The position numbers and the translations under genes are program-made. Under the pieces are notes generated by a model that was given only the letters and a program-made list of their open reading frames with translations, searched no databases and had not been told where the DNA came from. From the NCBI GenBank assembly GCA_020027875.1, contig JAHRHA010000036.1:1-44928 (forward strand): a stretch of DNA of 44,928 nucleotides, read 5' to 3'. Below are positions 35,035-43,167 of this stretch, in pieces. The stretch is from Micromonosporaceae bacterium (GTDB lineage: Bacteria; Actinomycetota; Actinomycetes; Mycobacteriales; Micromonosporaceae). Numbering within the stretch: the first letter of the stretch is position 1; every line of letters begins with the position of its first letter.

Positions 35035-35197
35035 GGACTCATGGTGACCCCGACCGGCACGCAGCCGCCTCAGGAGTCGACCCTGAGCCAACCCTGGCTT
35101 TCCCGAGTCTTGAGGATCGGGGTAGATCCCCTGGTCGCACCCGCGTTCGACGTGTGACGATCGTGTAACCAGCCTCAGCACACCAATCGCGGGAAGT

Positions 35198-36607
35198 ATG
35201 AGCATCGAACCAACCGTCGCGAAGCCCGGGCCGCCGGACCCACCGTCCCTGCAGGCCGGCCCGGCTGCGCCGTACCCGGTCCGTCGCCTGTATCGCGATC
35301 GTGACAACAAGATCGTCGCTGGCGTCGCCGCCGGCCTAGCCGAGCATCTGCGTTTGCCGAGCGTGGTGGTTCGGATCGCGTTCATCGCGCTCTTCGTCGC
35401 GAACGGACTGGGCGCCCTGCTGTATGTCGCCTTCTGGGCGGTGCTGCCGGTCGCACCCCGCTCCGCGGCGACGTCGAGCGAGCGGCGGGGGTTCCGGGGT
35501 GGATTGCAGCGCTTGGGCCTGGTCGTCCTGGCCGCCGGCGTGATCATTTTGCAGATCCAGCTCAACGGCTTCGGCATCGACGCGACGCTGGTGGCCCTGG
35601 CGGCTGTCGTGGCGCTGGGGGCCGGGATCATATGGCATCAGACCGACCCCCAGCGGCGTCGCCGTACCGGTGAGGAGCCGGTTGCCAGACCCGCCACCGC
35701 ACGTGTGGCCGGGGACGCGGGCGGCGAGCCCGTCGGCGACCGCCGCTGGTTCCTGGTTCGGGTCGTGGGCGGCGGACTCCTCGTCATCGTGGGCATCATC
35801 GGCATCCTCGGCTTCTTCGCTCCCGGGCCGACCGATCTCTCCGCCACCATCACCGGGATGCTCTTCGCGTTCCTTGCGCTCGCCGGCCTCGCGGTCGCCT
35901 TGGCACCCGTTCTCTGGCGCGTCTTCGGGCAACTGCGGGAGGAGCGGGTGGCTCGCATCAGAGAGCAGGAACGCGCTGAAGTCGCCGCGATCGTGCACGA
36001 CCAGGTGCTGCACACGCTCGCCCTTATCCAGCGCAACGCCGGAGACTCGACGAGCGTAGTGCGCCTGGCCCGCGGCCAGGAGCGCAACCTGCGGAACTGG
36101 CTCTACAAGCCGACGGGTTCGCCCAGTGAGCGGTTCGCCGCCGCACTGGAGCAGGCGGCCGCCGAGGTCGAGGACACGTACGCCATCGAGGTCGAGACAG
36201 TGATCGTGGGCGATGCAGAGAACGACGAGCGCGTCGGCGCTCTGGTCGCCGCGACCCGTGAGGCGCTGGTCAACGCCGCTCGCCACGCAAAGGTAGGCAC
36301 CGTCTCGCTGTATGCCGAGGCCGAGCAGGAACAGCTCAGCGTGTACGTTCGCGACCGCGGCACCGGCTTTGACCTGTCGACAGTGGATGACGATCGGCAT
36401 GGTGTCCGTGGTTCGATCATCGGCCGCATGCAGCGCCACGGTGGCCGCGCCGAGGTCCGGTCGGCCCCCGGCGATGGCACCGAGGTCGAGCTCACGATGC
36501 CGAGCCACGGCCGCGCACCCGGCTCCGCCGGCCGCGCCTCGTCGTCCGGCTCCGCAGGCACTACCGCGTCGTCTGGCTCGCCAGGAAGGAACGACAGTCA
36601 TGACTGA
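35198..36607 (+). CDS. PspC-domain sensor histidine kinase (HisKA_3 type)
   Basis: 469 residues. A PspC domain ('LYRDRDNKIVAGVAAGLAEHLRLPSVVVRIAFIALFVANGLGALLYVAFWAVLP', about 31-84) is followed by four more membrane helices to about 245. The dimerisation helix has the phosphoacceptor His267 ('VAAIVHDQVLHTLALIQ'). The ATPase domain has the N box 'ATREALVNAARHA' and G box 'VRDRGTGFDLS' and 'HGVRGSIIGRMQRHGG'. A Ser/Gly-rich tail follows. It would phosphorylate the regulator whose gene overlaps its end by 8 bp. The pairing with a PspC/toastrack protein resembles LiaS/PspC-HK modules for membrane or cell wall stress. Confidence 0.93.
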   Translation: MSIEPTVAKPGPPDPPSLQAGPAAPYPVRRLYRDRDNKIVAGVAAGLAEHLRLPSVVVRIAFIALFVANGLGALLYVAFWAVLPVAPRSAATSSERRGFRGGLQRLGLVVLAAGVIILQIQLNGFGIDATLVALAAVVALGAGIIWHQTDPQRRRRTGEEPVARPATARVAGDAGGEPVGDRRWFLVRVVGGGLLVIVGIIGILGFFAPGPTDLSATITGMLFAFLALAGLAVALAPVLWRVFGQLREERVARIREQERAEVAAIVHDQVLHTLALIQRNAGDSTSVVRLARGQERNLRNWLYKPTGSPSERFAAALEQAAAEVEDTYAIEVETVIVGDAENDERVGALVAATREALVNAARHAKVGTVSLYAEAEQEQLSVYVRDRGTGFDLSTVDDDRHGVRGSIIGRMQRHGGRAEVRSAPGDGTEVELTMPSHGRAPGSAGRASSSGSAGTTASSGSPGRNDSHD

Positions 36608-37253
36608 ACCCGAACGCCCACTGCGAGTGTTTCTCGTGGACGACCACGCCATGTTCCGGGCCGGCGTCCGGGCCGAACTCGGTGCGTTCGTCGACGTGGT
36701 GGGCGAGGCCAGCACCGTGCCCGAAGCGGTAACGGCGATCGCCGCCACACAACCAGACGTCGTACTGCTCGACGTTCATATGCCAGACGGTGGCGGCCGG
36801 GCCGTGCTGGAGGCGTTGCGGCGCACGCAGCCAAACGTGAAGTTCCTTGCGCTGTCCGTCTCAGATGCCGCGGAGGATGTCATCGGCCTGATCCGGGCGG
36901 GAGCGCGCGGCTACGTCACGAAGACCATCTCATCGGAGCAGCTCGCCGACGCGGTGCGCCGCGTGGCTGATGGGGACGCCGTCTTCAGCCCGCGCCTGGC
37001 CGGCTTCGTCCTGGACGCATTTGCGTCCCGGCCGGACGTGCCGGTGGCGGACCCGGAGCTCGACCAGCTCACCAACCGCGAGCGGGAGGTGCTGCGTCTG
37101 CTCGCACGCGGCTACGCCTACAAGGAGATCGCCAAGGAGCTCTACATCTCCATCAAGACCGTAGAGACCCACGTGTCCAACGTGCTGCGCAAGCTGCAGA
37201 TGTCCAATCGATACGAGCTGTCGCGCTGGGCCGCCGACCGCCGCCTCGTTTAA
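36600..37253 (+). CDS. NarL/LuxR-family response regulator
   Basis: The ATG at 36600 lies within the kinase gene's end; GGAAGGAA is about 10 nt upstream. 217 residues. The receiver has acidic Asp14-Asp15, phosphoacceptor Asp58 ('VVLLDVHMPDGGG') and the switch Lys in 'GYVTKTISSEQL'. The LuxR helix-turn-helix is 'LTNREREVLRLLARGYAYKEIAKELYISIKTVETHVSNVLRKL' (about 153-195). Unlike the BldM-like protein it keeps all phosphorylation residues, so it should be the kinase's real partner and probably controls the divergent PspC operon (inference). Confidence 0.95.
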   Translation: MTEPERPLRVFLVDDHAMFRAGVRAELGAFVDVVGEASTVPEAVTAIAATQPDVVLLDVHMPDGGGRAVLEALRRTQPNVKFLALSVSDAAEDVIGLIRAGARGYVTKTISSEQLADAVRRVADGDAVFSPRLAGFVLDAFASRPDVPVADPELDQLTNREREVLRLLARGYAYKEIAKELYISIKTVETHVSNVLRKLQMSNRYELSRWAADRRLV

Positions 37254-37260
37254 CCTGAAC

Positions 37261-37333
37261 GCCGATCATGACCTGGAGGTCATGATCGGCGGCGTTTGGC
37301 GACGGCCAGCTCATGATCACCGCGATCTTGGTG
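37261..37333. repeat. Dispersed palindromic element, copy 3
   Basis: Same orientation as copy 1. Arms GCCGATCATGACCT (37261-37274) and AGGTCATGATCGGC (37277-37290) with a GG centre, then a tail GGCGACGGCCAGCTCATGATCACCGC read through GATCTTGG (37324-37331). It fills the gap between the response regulator and the PIG-L gene and could terminate both convergent transcripts. Confidence 0.8.
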
Positions 37334-37340
37334 TGCTCGC

Positions 37341-38075
37341 CTACTCCGTACGCAAGATGGTGAACGCCTCGGCGAGGCGGCCCTCGGGTAGCCCGCCCGT
37401 ACGGGCTGTCGTCGCCAGGCGGTCGCGGAGGATGGCGTCGAGGTCGACATGGCTGGTCTGGGAGGCGTGCCGGAGGAGTGCCGCGAGCTTGGCCGGGTAG
37501 GTGGCGGTCACATCCACGACGTGATCGGGGTTTGGGCCGCTCGCATACCACACCTCGCGGACAACCCAGGGTTCCAGGCCCTCACGGAGGAGCTCCGGGA
37601 ACGCGAACGGGTTACGGGCGTCCGGATAGATAGCGCAGGTCGTGGCCTCGCCGACGGCCAGGTGGTCCGGGTGGCTCGGTCCGGCGATGCGTTCCCAACG
37701 GCGCAGCGGCGACATCGTCAGCACCCGGTCGGGCCGAAACCGCCTCATTGCCCGGGCGATGTCCCGTCGCAGCTGAATAGATGGTGTCAGGGTCCCATCG
37801 GAGTACCCGTCGAGGAACTCGATCTCCTCGACCCCGAGTTCGGCCGCCGCCGCGCGTTGCTCGGCTTCGCGCAGCGCTGGCATCTCCTCGCGGGGCGTTT
37901 CGTCGAAGCCGCCCGCGTCGCCACGGGTCACCACAATGCAGGCCATGTCGAGCCCCTCGGAGACCCACCTCGCCACGGTGCCCCCCGCCGCGAAGTCGAC
38001 GTCGTCGGGGTGAGCGAACACGCCCAGTACCCTCTTGACGTCATTCAGCGGCTCGGCTGACGGCGGAAAGCTCAC
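37341..38075 (-). CDS. PIG-L family N-acetylglucosaminyl deacetylase
   Basis: 244 residues from a GTG at 38075. The zinc motif is 'GVFAHPDDVDFAAGG' (His22, Asp24, Asp25) with the third His in 'GPSHPDHLAVGEA'. The family (LmbE, MshB, BshB, Mca) deacetylates GlcNAc-type substrates or cleaves mycothiol S-conjugates; this protein lacks features that would tell these apart and is shorter than MshB or Mca. It follows chorismate mutase by 24 bp on the same strand, so the two probably share the attenuated transcript. Confidence 0.88.
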   Translation of the reverse strand: MSFPPSAEPLNDVKRVLGVFAHPDDVDFAAGGTVARWVSEGLDMACIVVTRGDAGGFDETPREEMPALREAEQRAAAAELGVEEIEFLDGYSDGTLTPSIQLRRDIARAMRRFRPDRVLTMSPLRRWERIAGPSHPDHLAVGEATTCAIYPDARNPFAFPELLREGLEPWVVREVWYASGPNPDHVVDVTATYPAKLAALLRHASQTSHVDLDAILRDRLATTARTGGLPEGRLAEAFTILRTE

Positions 38076-38099
38076 GACGCCCGATGTTACTCGCGCCGG

Positions 38100-38423
38100 T
38101 CAGACGAGCGGGCCGCGTCCGGCACGGAGGATGAGCATCGCCAGCTGGGTGCCGTCAGCGCCCAGAGCCTCGCGGAAACGGGCCAGGATCTCTTGTTCGC
38201 GGGCGAGCACCAGGCGGGTTCCCCCAGCGGCCACCCGGGTCGCACCAACCTCGTGCGAGATGGAGGCTCGCTCCAACCACAGGTTGATCAGCATGTCGTC
38301 GATCTCGTCGATCCGCGTTCGTAACTCTGTGATCCGCGAGTCGGCGGCACTCTTGGGATCGGCGCCCCCATTGGCGTTCGCGCCAGGAGTGACGGTTGGA
38401 TCGGTCAGGACGGAGGCGTTCAT
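38100..38423 (-). CDS. Chorismate mutase, AroQ type (Rv0948c-like)
   Basis: It converts chorismate to prephenate, the branch towards phenylalanine and tyrosine. ATG at 38423 with GAGGAG 8-9 nt upstream gives 107 residues. After a 45-residue disordered start comes 'RITELRTRIDEIDDMLINLWLERASISHEVGATR' (about 49-82), 'GGTRLVLAREQEILARF' and the end 'AMLILRAGRGPLV', closely like the mycobacterial enzyme Rv0948c whose C-terminal 'RLGRGRLGH' contributes to activity with DAHP synthase. The mycobacterial gene also neighbours the uvrD/pcrA helicase gene. The 190-nt leader holds a predicted Phe/Tyr attenuator. Confidence 0.92.
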   Translation of the reverse strand: MNASVLTDPTVTPGANANGGADPKSAADSRITELRTRIDEIDDMLINLWLERASISHEVGATRVAAGGTRLVLAREQEILARFREALGADGTQLAMLILRAGRGPLV

Positions 38424-38480
38424 GGCAGGTGCTCCTCGGGTTGATGGCGTTCCGGTCTCGGCGGAGTCCCGGGAGCACAA

Positions 38481-38515
38481 GAAACGCCCCGGGCTCGTGG
38501 AGCCCGGGGCGTTTC
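38481..38515 (-). terminator. Attenuator terminator upstream of chorismate mutase
   Basis: A perfect 16-bp stem (38500-38515 with 38481-38496) and a 3-nt loop (38497-38499), GC-rich core, followed on the minus strand by TTTCTTGT. It lies between the leader peptide stop (38527) and the chorismate mutase start (38423). Its 5' arm (38499-38507, CCGGGCTCC) can instead pair with leader segment GGAGTCCGG (38547-38555): 9 bp with one G-U. Confidence 0.85.
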
Positions 38516-38526
38516 GCAGGTCTTGA

Positions 38527-38613
38527 TCAGGCGCGACCTACGGCTGCCGGACTCCCGGTGCCGTAGTAGAAAAATCGCCGCTCGGCGGAGCCGACGAATC
38601 GCGCATCGATCAC
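38527..38613 (-). CDS. Leader peptide with Phe-Phe-Tyr-Tyr (attenuator)
   Basis: A 28-codon frame from GTG at 38613 to TGA at 38527: 'VIDARFVGSAERRFFYYGTG' followed by 'SPAAVGRA'. The run TTT TTC TAC TAC (38563-38574) would make the ribosome wait when Phe-tRNA or Tyr-tRNA is scarce, the products downstream of chorismate mutase. It has no Shine-Dalgarno; the -10 CATACT ends 7 bp before GTG, so it is probably leaderless. A stalled ribosome would cover CTACGGC (38560-38566), which otherwise pairs with GCCGTAG (38538-38544) in a pause hairpin. This frees the intervening sequence to act as antiterminator. Confidence 0.72.
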   Translation of the reverse strand: MIDARFVGSAERRFFYYGTGSPAAVGRA

Positions 38614-38620
38614 GCGGTCG

Positions 38621-38648
38621 AGTATGCCACGCCGGCGTCGCCGCGCAA
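38621..38648 (-). promoter_or_regulatory. Promoter of the leader peptide-chorismate mutase transcript
   Basis: On the minus strand TTGCGC (38648-38643), 16-bp spacer, CATACT (38626-38621). The predicted start of transcription is at or next to the GTG at 38613. Confidence 0.55.
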
Positions 38649-38681
38649 GACCGCAGACCAACAACTGGGATAGCGGGTTCG

Positions 38682-40475
38682 TCACGGCTGGCGCGTGATC
38701 CGGTTGGCCGGCCCCGGCGGGACCGGTGAGTTGGCACCGATGTACGCGACGAGCGCGTCGACGTCGAAACCGGGTGCCGTTTCGCGGTTCGTGCCGGCGG
38801 TAAGGGCGGTGAAGCCGTCCCCGCCGTTGGCGAGGAAGTCGTTCGTCGTCACCCGGTAACTGGCGGCTGGGTCGATGGCCACTCCGTTGAGCATCATGTT
38901 GAGCACACGGTTGCCGGCCGTCAGGGTGGTGTCGTAGGTGTAGGTGAAGCCGGCCGAGACCTGCAGAATGCGCACTGTTGACGTTGGCGTCAGCGGGAAC
39001 AATTGTTGCTCCAGCACCGCCTTGAGCTGTGCGCCGGTGAACGTCTGCGTGGCGACGAGGTTGTTGAACGGCTGGACCGTGAAGCAGTCACCGAAGGTCA
39101 CCTCACCAGCCACCAGCCGGCGGAGCGGGCTTGAATACAAGCGACGCGCGGATACCGCCCGGGTTCATCAGGGCGATCTGCGCCCCGGCCGACTGGGTCC
39201 AAGCGAGCTGCGCGTCGGCGATCACGTCGCCCAGTGGACTCTCAAAGTTGGAGGTCGGCTGGACATCGCGCGTGATGGTTTGGGTGATTCGGCCGACCAC
39301 CTGGTTCGCGATCGGCGCGACCGCGGTGCGGTACTTGTCGGCGAGCACCTTTGCCTGTGGGTCGATCATCGCGGGGTCGCTGTTCGCGACGATCACGTTG
39401 CGGGCGGAGATCTCGGCGAACCGGCGGGTGGACTTGTCGAGGGTGAAGTCGATGTCCGTGACGAGCTGACCGTTGGCTCCGGCACTGGTCACGACCGAGT
39501 TCGCGCCGGAGGCGTTCGGCAGCGCGCAGGAGTAGAACCGATGCGTGTGGCCGGAGACCACGACGCCGAACTCTGGTCGTAGGCCGGCGACGATCCCGCT
39601 GATGGCTCCCGCGAAGACGTCGCAGCTCGATATGTTGAGCGGTGGTGCCGCGTTCTGGGCTCCGCCCTCGTGGATCAGCAGTACGAGTGCCTTGACGCCG
39701 AACAGCCGCAGCAGCCCGCCCCACTTGTTCGCCGTCTCGATCTCGTCGAGGAAGTTGACCGTGGTGATTCCGGCCGGGTTCACGATGCCGGGCGTGCCCT
39801 CCAGGGTCATACCGACAAATCCGACCAGTACGCCATCGAAGAACTCGACGTCGATCGGTGCCAGGATGGGCAGCCCGTTGCTCTTGTTCACCACGTTGGC
39901 AGACAGGTAGCGGAAGTCCGCTCCGGCGAAGCCGTCGCCGTCCTGGCAACCGTCGGTCGGATGACAGCCACCGAACTGCAGGCGCTTGAGCTCCGCCACG
40001 CCCTCGTCGAACTCGTGGTTGCCCACGGAGCTGCGGCTCAATCCCAGCAGGTTCATCAGCTCGATGGTCGGTTCGTCGTGGAACGCCGCGCTGACGAGCG
40101 GGCTGGCGCCAATCAAGTCGCCGGAGGCGACGGTCGGACTTGCGGCCCTCGGCAACGGCCTCACCGCGTAAGCGCTTGATCCAGGTAGTGAGGAATTCGA
40201 CGCCACCGGCGGGAACTCCGTTGATGAGGCCCCCACTACCCGCGGGCTTGTCGATTGCGCCGTGGAAGTCGTTGAACCCGAGCAGGTTGCCATTAGCGGC
40301 GTCGTGGGCGGAGGTCTGGCCGTAACTTACCGAGACCGGAGTCATCGGAGTCCAGGCGGCGACGGTGGGTGCGGCGTCACGATTTGCGTGCCAGTGGCGT
40401 GAACGCCACCAGGGCAAGGATCAGAGCGGGTACGGCGAGTGTCCGAGCTACCCGCTTCCAGTCGGCATGGGACAC
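38682..40475 (-). pseudogene. Metallophosphoesterase/5'-nucleotidase, three frameshifts
   Basis: An exported bifunctional UshA/YfkN-type 5'-nucleotidase in pieces. GTG at 40475 has GAGGAGG 7 bp upstream and encodes a signal peptide ('WKRVARTLAVPALILALVAF'). The frame is lost near 40386-40391, so it stops after 'LARKS'. The second piece has 'LLGFNDFHGAIDKPAG' (metal motif) and is lost near 40138-40143. The third has 'ASGDLIGASPL', 'SSVGNHEFDEG', 'GVVVSGHTHRFYSC' and most of the C-terminal domain. It breaks at an exact 7-bp tandem duplication (39104-39117); removing one copy restores 'KPAPPAGEVTFGDCF'. The fourth piece runs to TGA at 38682. Each shift is undone by removing one base or the 7-bp copy. 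Confidence 0.88.
39104..39117. repeat. 7-bp tandem duplication that breaks the nucleotidase gene
   Basis: CACCAGC CACCAGC. Deleting one unit rejoins the reading frame exactly at a conserved position of the C-terminal domain, so this is a recent slippage or duplication mutation. Confidence 0.85.
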
Positions 40476-40638
40476 GAGGTGCCTCCTCGGCATTAACCTG
40501 TAGCGGCATATCGATACGAGCACAGCTTGCCGCAGTCACGCCGTGATCGGGATGAACGATAAGTGACAACTCACACCGGATGTGACAGGCAGGTTTCGCC
40601 TAGGCCACGGGGTCGCAGGCAATGTCGGTACGGCGGCA

Positions 40639-40644
40639 TAGACT
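40639..40644 (+). promoter_or_regulatory. Possible -10 for a leaderless pcrA transcript
   Basis: TAGACT ends 9 bp before the ATG at 40654. No ribosome-binding site lies between, which fits leaderless translation if the start there is correct. I found no clear -35. Confidence 0.35.
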
Positions 40645-40653
40645 CGCGCTGCG

Positions 40654-43167
40654 ATGCATGCCCACCTCGCCGGAGGCGATCAACGTAAGGACCGTGCCGG
40701 AGGCGATCAACGTAAGGACCGTGCCGGAGGCGTTCAACGTAAGGACCGTGCCGGAGGCGATCAGATAGTGACCCTTGACGTACCTTCGGTTCCGGCCGCC
40801 TCGGCGTCGCGCCCCGCGCCAGCGGGTGCGGATCCGCAGCGCCTACTCGAGGGCCTCAACGCGGCCCAGCGGGCGGCCGTCACCCACTTCGGCACGCCCT
40901 TGTTGATCGTGGCGGGCGCCGGGTCGGGAAAGACTCGCGTCCTGACCAACCGGATCGCGTACCTGCTTGCTGCCCGCGAGGTCCACCCGGGCGAGATCAT
41001 CGCGATCACATTCACCAATAAGGCCGCGGGCGAGATGAAGGACCGTGTCGCGGGTCTGGTCGGTGGGCGAGCGCGGCTGATGTGGGTGAGCACGTTCCAT
41101 TCCGCCTGCGTACGCATCTTGCGTGCCGAACACGAGCATGCGGGCCTGAAGTCGACCTTCTCCATCTACGACGCGGACGATTCGCGGCGACTCATGCAGA
41201 TGGTCGGGAGGGAGCTTGATCTCGACCCGAAGCGCAACCCGGCCCGCAAGCTTGCAGCTCAGGTGTCCAACCTCAAGAACGAGTTGATCGACGCGGAGGC
41301 GGCGACGGCGGGGGCTAAAGGCCCGGAGCAGCGGACTGTCGCCGAGGCGTACACGCTCTATCAGCGCCGCTTGCGTGAGGCGCACGCGCTCGACTTCGAT
41401 GACCTGATCATGTCGACGGTGCACCTGATGCAGTCGCACCCCGACGTGGCCGAGCAGTACCGGCACCGCTTCCGGCATGTGCTCGTCGACGAATATCAGG
41501 ACACGAACCATGCGCAGTACGTCCTCGTCAAGGAGCTCGTCGGGACGACCGGGGAACTGTGCGTCGTCGGCGACGCCGATCAGTCGATCTACGCTTTCCG
41601 GGGTGCGACCATCCGCAACATCATGGAGTTCGAACGGGACTATCCCGACGCCCGGATCATTCTGCTCGAGCAGAACTACCGATCGACGCAGCGGATCCTC
41701 AACGCGGCGAACTCGGTGATCAACCGGAACACGGAGCGCAAGCCCAAGAATCTCTGGAGCGACCAGGGCGAAGGCGAGATGATCGTCGGGTACGTGGCCG
41801 ATACGGAACACGCCGAGGCTGACTGGGTGGCCGGCGAGATCGACCGCCTCGCCGATGCAGGGCAGGCACGCCCGGGCGATGTCGCGATCTTTTACCGGAC
41901 CAACGCACAGTCCCGTGTATTCGAGGAGATCTTCATTCGACGTGGGCTTCCGTACAAGGTCGTCGGCGGAGTCCGCTTCTATGAGCGCAGGGAGGTGCGC
42001 GACGCGCTCGCTTACCTTCGCGCGATCACGAACCCCGACGACATCGTGAGCATTCGGCGGATCCTGAACACGCCACGGCGCGGCATCGGCGACCGGGCGG
42101 TGGCGTGCGTGGAGGCACTCTCGTCGCGGGACCGAATCACCTTCGGGGCGGCACTGCGCGGGGCGGAGGATGCGCCGGGCATGCCGCCACGGGCGGTGAG
42201 CGCCGTGGCCGGCTTCGTCGCCCTGCTCGATGAACTACGGGAGATGAGTGTGGTCGCCCCGCCCGAGGAGGTGCTTGACGCGGTCCTGCGGCGTACCGGA
42301 TATCTCGACGAGCTTGAGGACAGCAGTGACCCACAGGACGAGGGGCGGGCGGAGAACCTCAGAGAGCTCGTGAGCGTCGCCCGCGAGTACACGGAGCGGG
42401 TGGAGGCCCTCGCCGATATCGCCGCCGCGGAGGGCGAGGAGGCCGAGGCTCCCTCGCTGGCCGGCTTCCTTGAGCAGGTCTCGCTCGTCGCCGACGCGGA
42501 CCAGATTCCCTCCGATGATCCCGATCATGCCGGCGTGATCACGCTGATGACACTGCACACGGCGAAGGGTCTGGAGTTCCCGGTGGTCTTCCTGACCGGT
42601 CTGGAGGACGGCGTCTTCCCACACATGCGTTCACTGGTCAACGACAGGGAGCTCGAGGAGGAGCGCCGCCTCGCGTACGTGGGCATCACCCGGGCCCGCC
42701 AGCGCCTTTACCTGTCGCGTGCGGTAGCGCGGTCGGCGTACGGGGCCGCCTCCCACAAACCCGCCTCCCGGTTCCTCGGCGAGGTGCCGGACAGTCTCGT
42801 GCGGTGGGAGCGTACGCAGGCGGCGTACTCAAGCTGGTCCGGGCGATCCGATCGAGGCGGTATCGGCGGTCGAGGCGAGTTCGCCCGGCCGGCCGCAGGC
42901 GAATCCCGTTTCGTCGGCGGCACACCCAAAGCGGCCCAGCTCGCGGCGAGGCTAGGCGTGGACGCCTCGAAGCTGTCGACGGCGAGCGAGCTCGCCCGCG
43001 CCGAGGTACCGAGCCTCTCCGCCGGGGATCGGGTCAACCACCAACGCTGGGGCCTGGGTCGTGTGCTTGAGGTCGAGGGACATGGCGTGCGCGCGACGGC
43101 CAAGATCGACTTTGGCGAGCAGGTCATGTGGATCGTGCTGCGGAACGCGGCCGTCGAGAAGATCTGA
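40654..43167 (+). CDS. pcrA: UvrD/PcrA-type superfamily 1 DNA helicase
   Basis: A 3'-5' helicase for repair and for removing proteins from DNA. 837 residues from ATG 40654. Motif I 'VAGAGSGKTRVLTNR' (86-100), 'ITFTNKAAGEMKDRV', motif II 'VLVDEYQDTNHAQY', motif III 'VVGDADQSIYAFRGA', motif IV 'LEQNYRSTQRIL', motif V 'TLHTAKGLEFPVVFLTGLEDGVFPH', motif VI 'EEERRLAYVGITRARQRLYL' and the C-terminal Tudor-like 'GDRVNHQRWGLGRVLEVEG'. Residues 6-37 are four copies of 'AGGDQRKDR' made by the 27-bp array. The conserved part starts at about residue 61. GTG at 40768, with GGAGG 10 nt upstream, is an alternative start that would exclude the repeats. Confidence 0.95.
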   Translation: MHAHLAGGDQRKDRAGGDQRKDRAGGVQRKDRAGGDQIVTLDVPSVPAASASRPAPAGADPQRLLEGLNAAQRAAVTHFGTPLLIVAGAGSGKTRVLTNRIAYLLAAREVHPGEIIAITFTNKAAGEMKDRVAGLVGGRARLMWVSTFHSACVRILRAEHEHAGLKSTFSIYDADDSRRLMQMVGRELDLDPKRNPARKLAAQVSNLKNELIDAEAATAGAKGPEQRTVAEAYTLYQRRLREAHALDFDDLIMSTVHLMQSHPDVAEQYRHRFRHVLVDEYQDTNHAQYVLVKELVGTTGELCVVGDADQSIYAFRGATIRNIMEFERDYPDARIILLEQNYRSTQRILNAANSVINRNTERKPKNLWSDQGEGEMIVGYVADTEHAEADWVAGEIDRLADAGQARPGDVAIFYRTNAQSRVFEEIFIRRGLPYKVVGGVRFYERREVRDALAYLRAITNPDDIVSIRRILNTPRRGIGDRAVACVEALSSRDRITFGAALRGAEDAPGMPPRAVSAVAGFVALLDELREMSVVAPPEEVLDAVLRRTGYLDELEDSSDPQDEGRAENLRELVSVAREYTERVEALADIAAAEGEEAEAPSLAGFLEQVSLVADADQIPSDDPDHAGVITLMTLHTAKGLEFPVVFLTGLEDGVFPHMRSLVNDRELEEERRLAYVGITRARQRLYLSRAVARSAYGAASHKPASRFLGEVPDSLVRWERTQAAYSSWSGRSDRGGIGGRGEFARPAAGESRFVGGTPKAAQLAARLGVDASKLSTASELARAEVPSLSAGDRVNHQRWGLGRVLEVEGHGVRATAKIDFGEQVMWIVLRNAAVEKI
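40669..40763 (+). repeat. 27-bp tandem repeat array B (3.5 units)
   Basis: Units begin at 40669, 40696 and 40723, with a 14-bp partial at 40750. The unit starts GCCGGAGGCGATCAACG and ends TAAGGACCGT; the third has one change (GTTC for GATC). The first 17 bp are identical to the core of array A (9710-9796, opposite strand), with the same period. It lies at the 5' end of pcrA and, if translated, encodes nine-residue repeats. Confidence 0.95.

Noticed and set aside
33445..35631. Longer PspC protein starting at 35631
   Set aside because: The upstream extension is antisense to the kinase gene; the start at 35034 begins the typical low-complexity N terminus.
35336..36748. A 470-codon minus-strand frame over the histidine kinase
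   Set aside because: It is antisense to a kinase with all its motifs, and no family features are visible.
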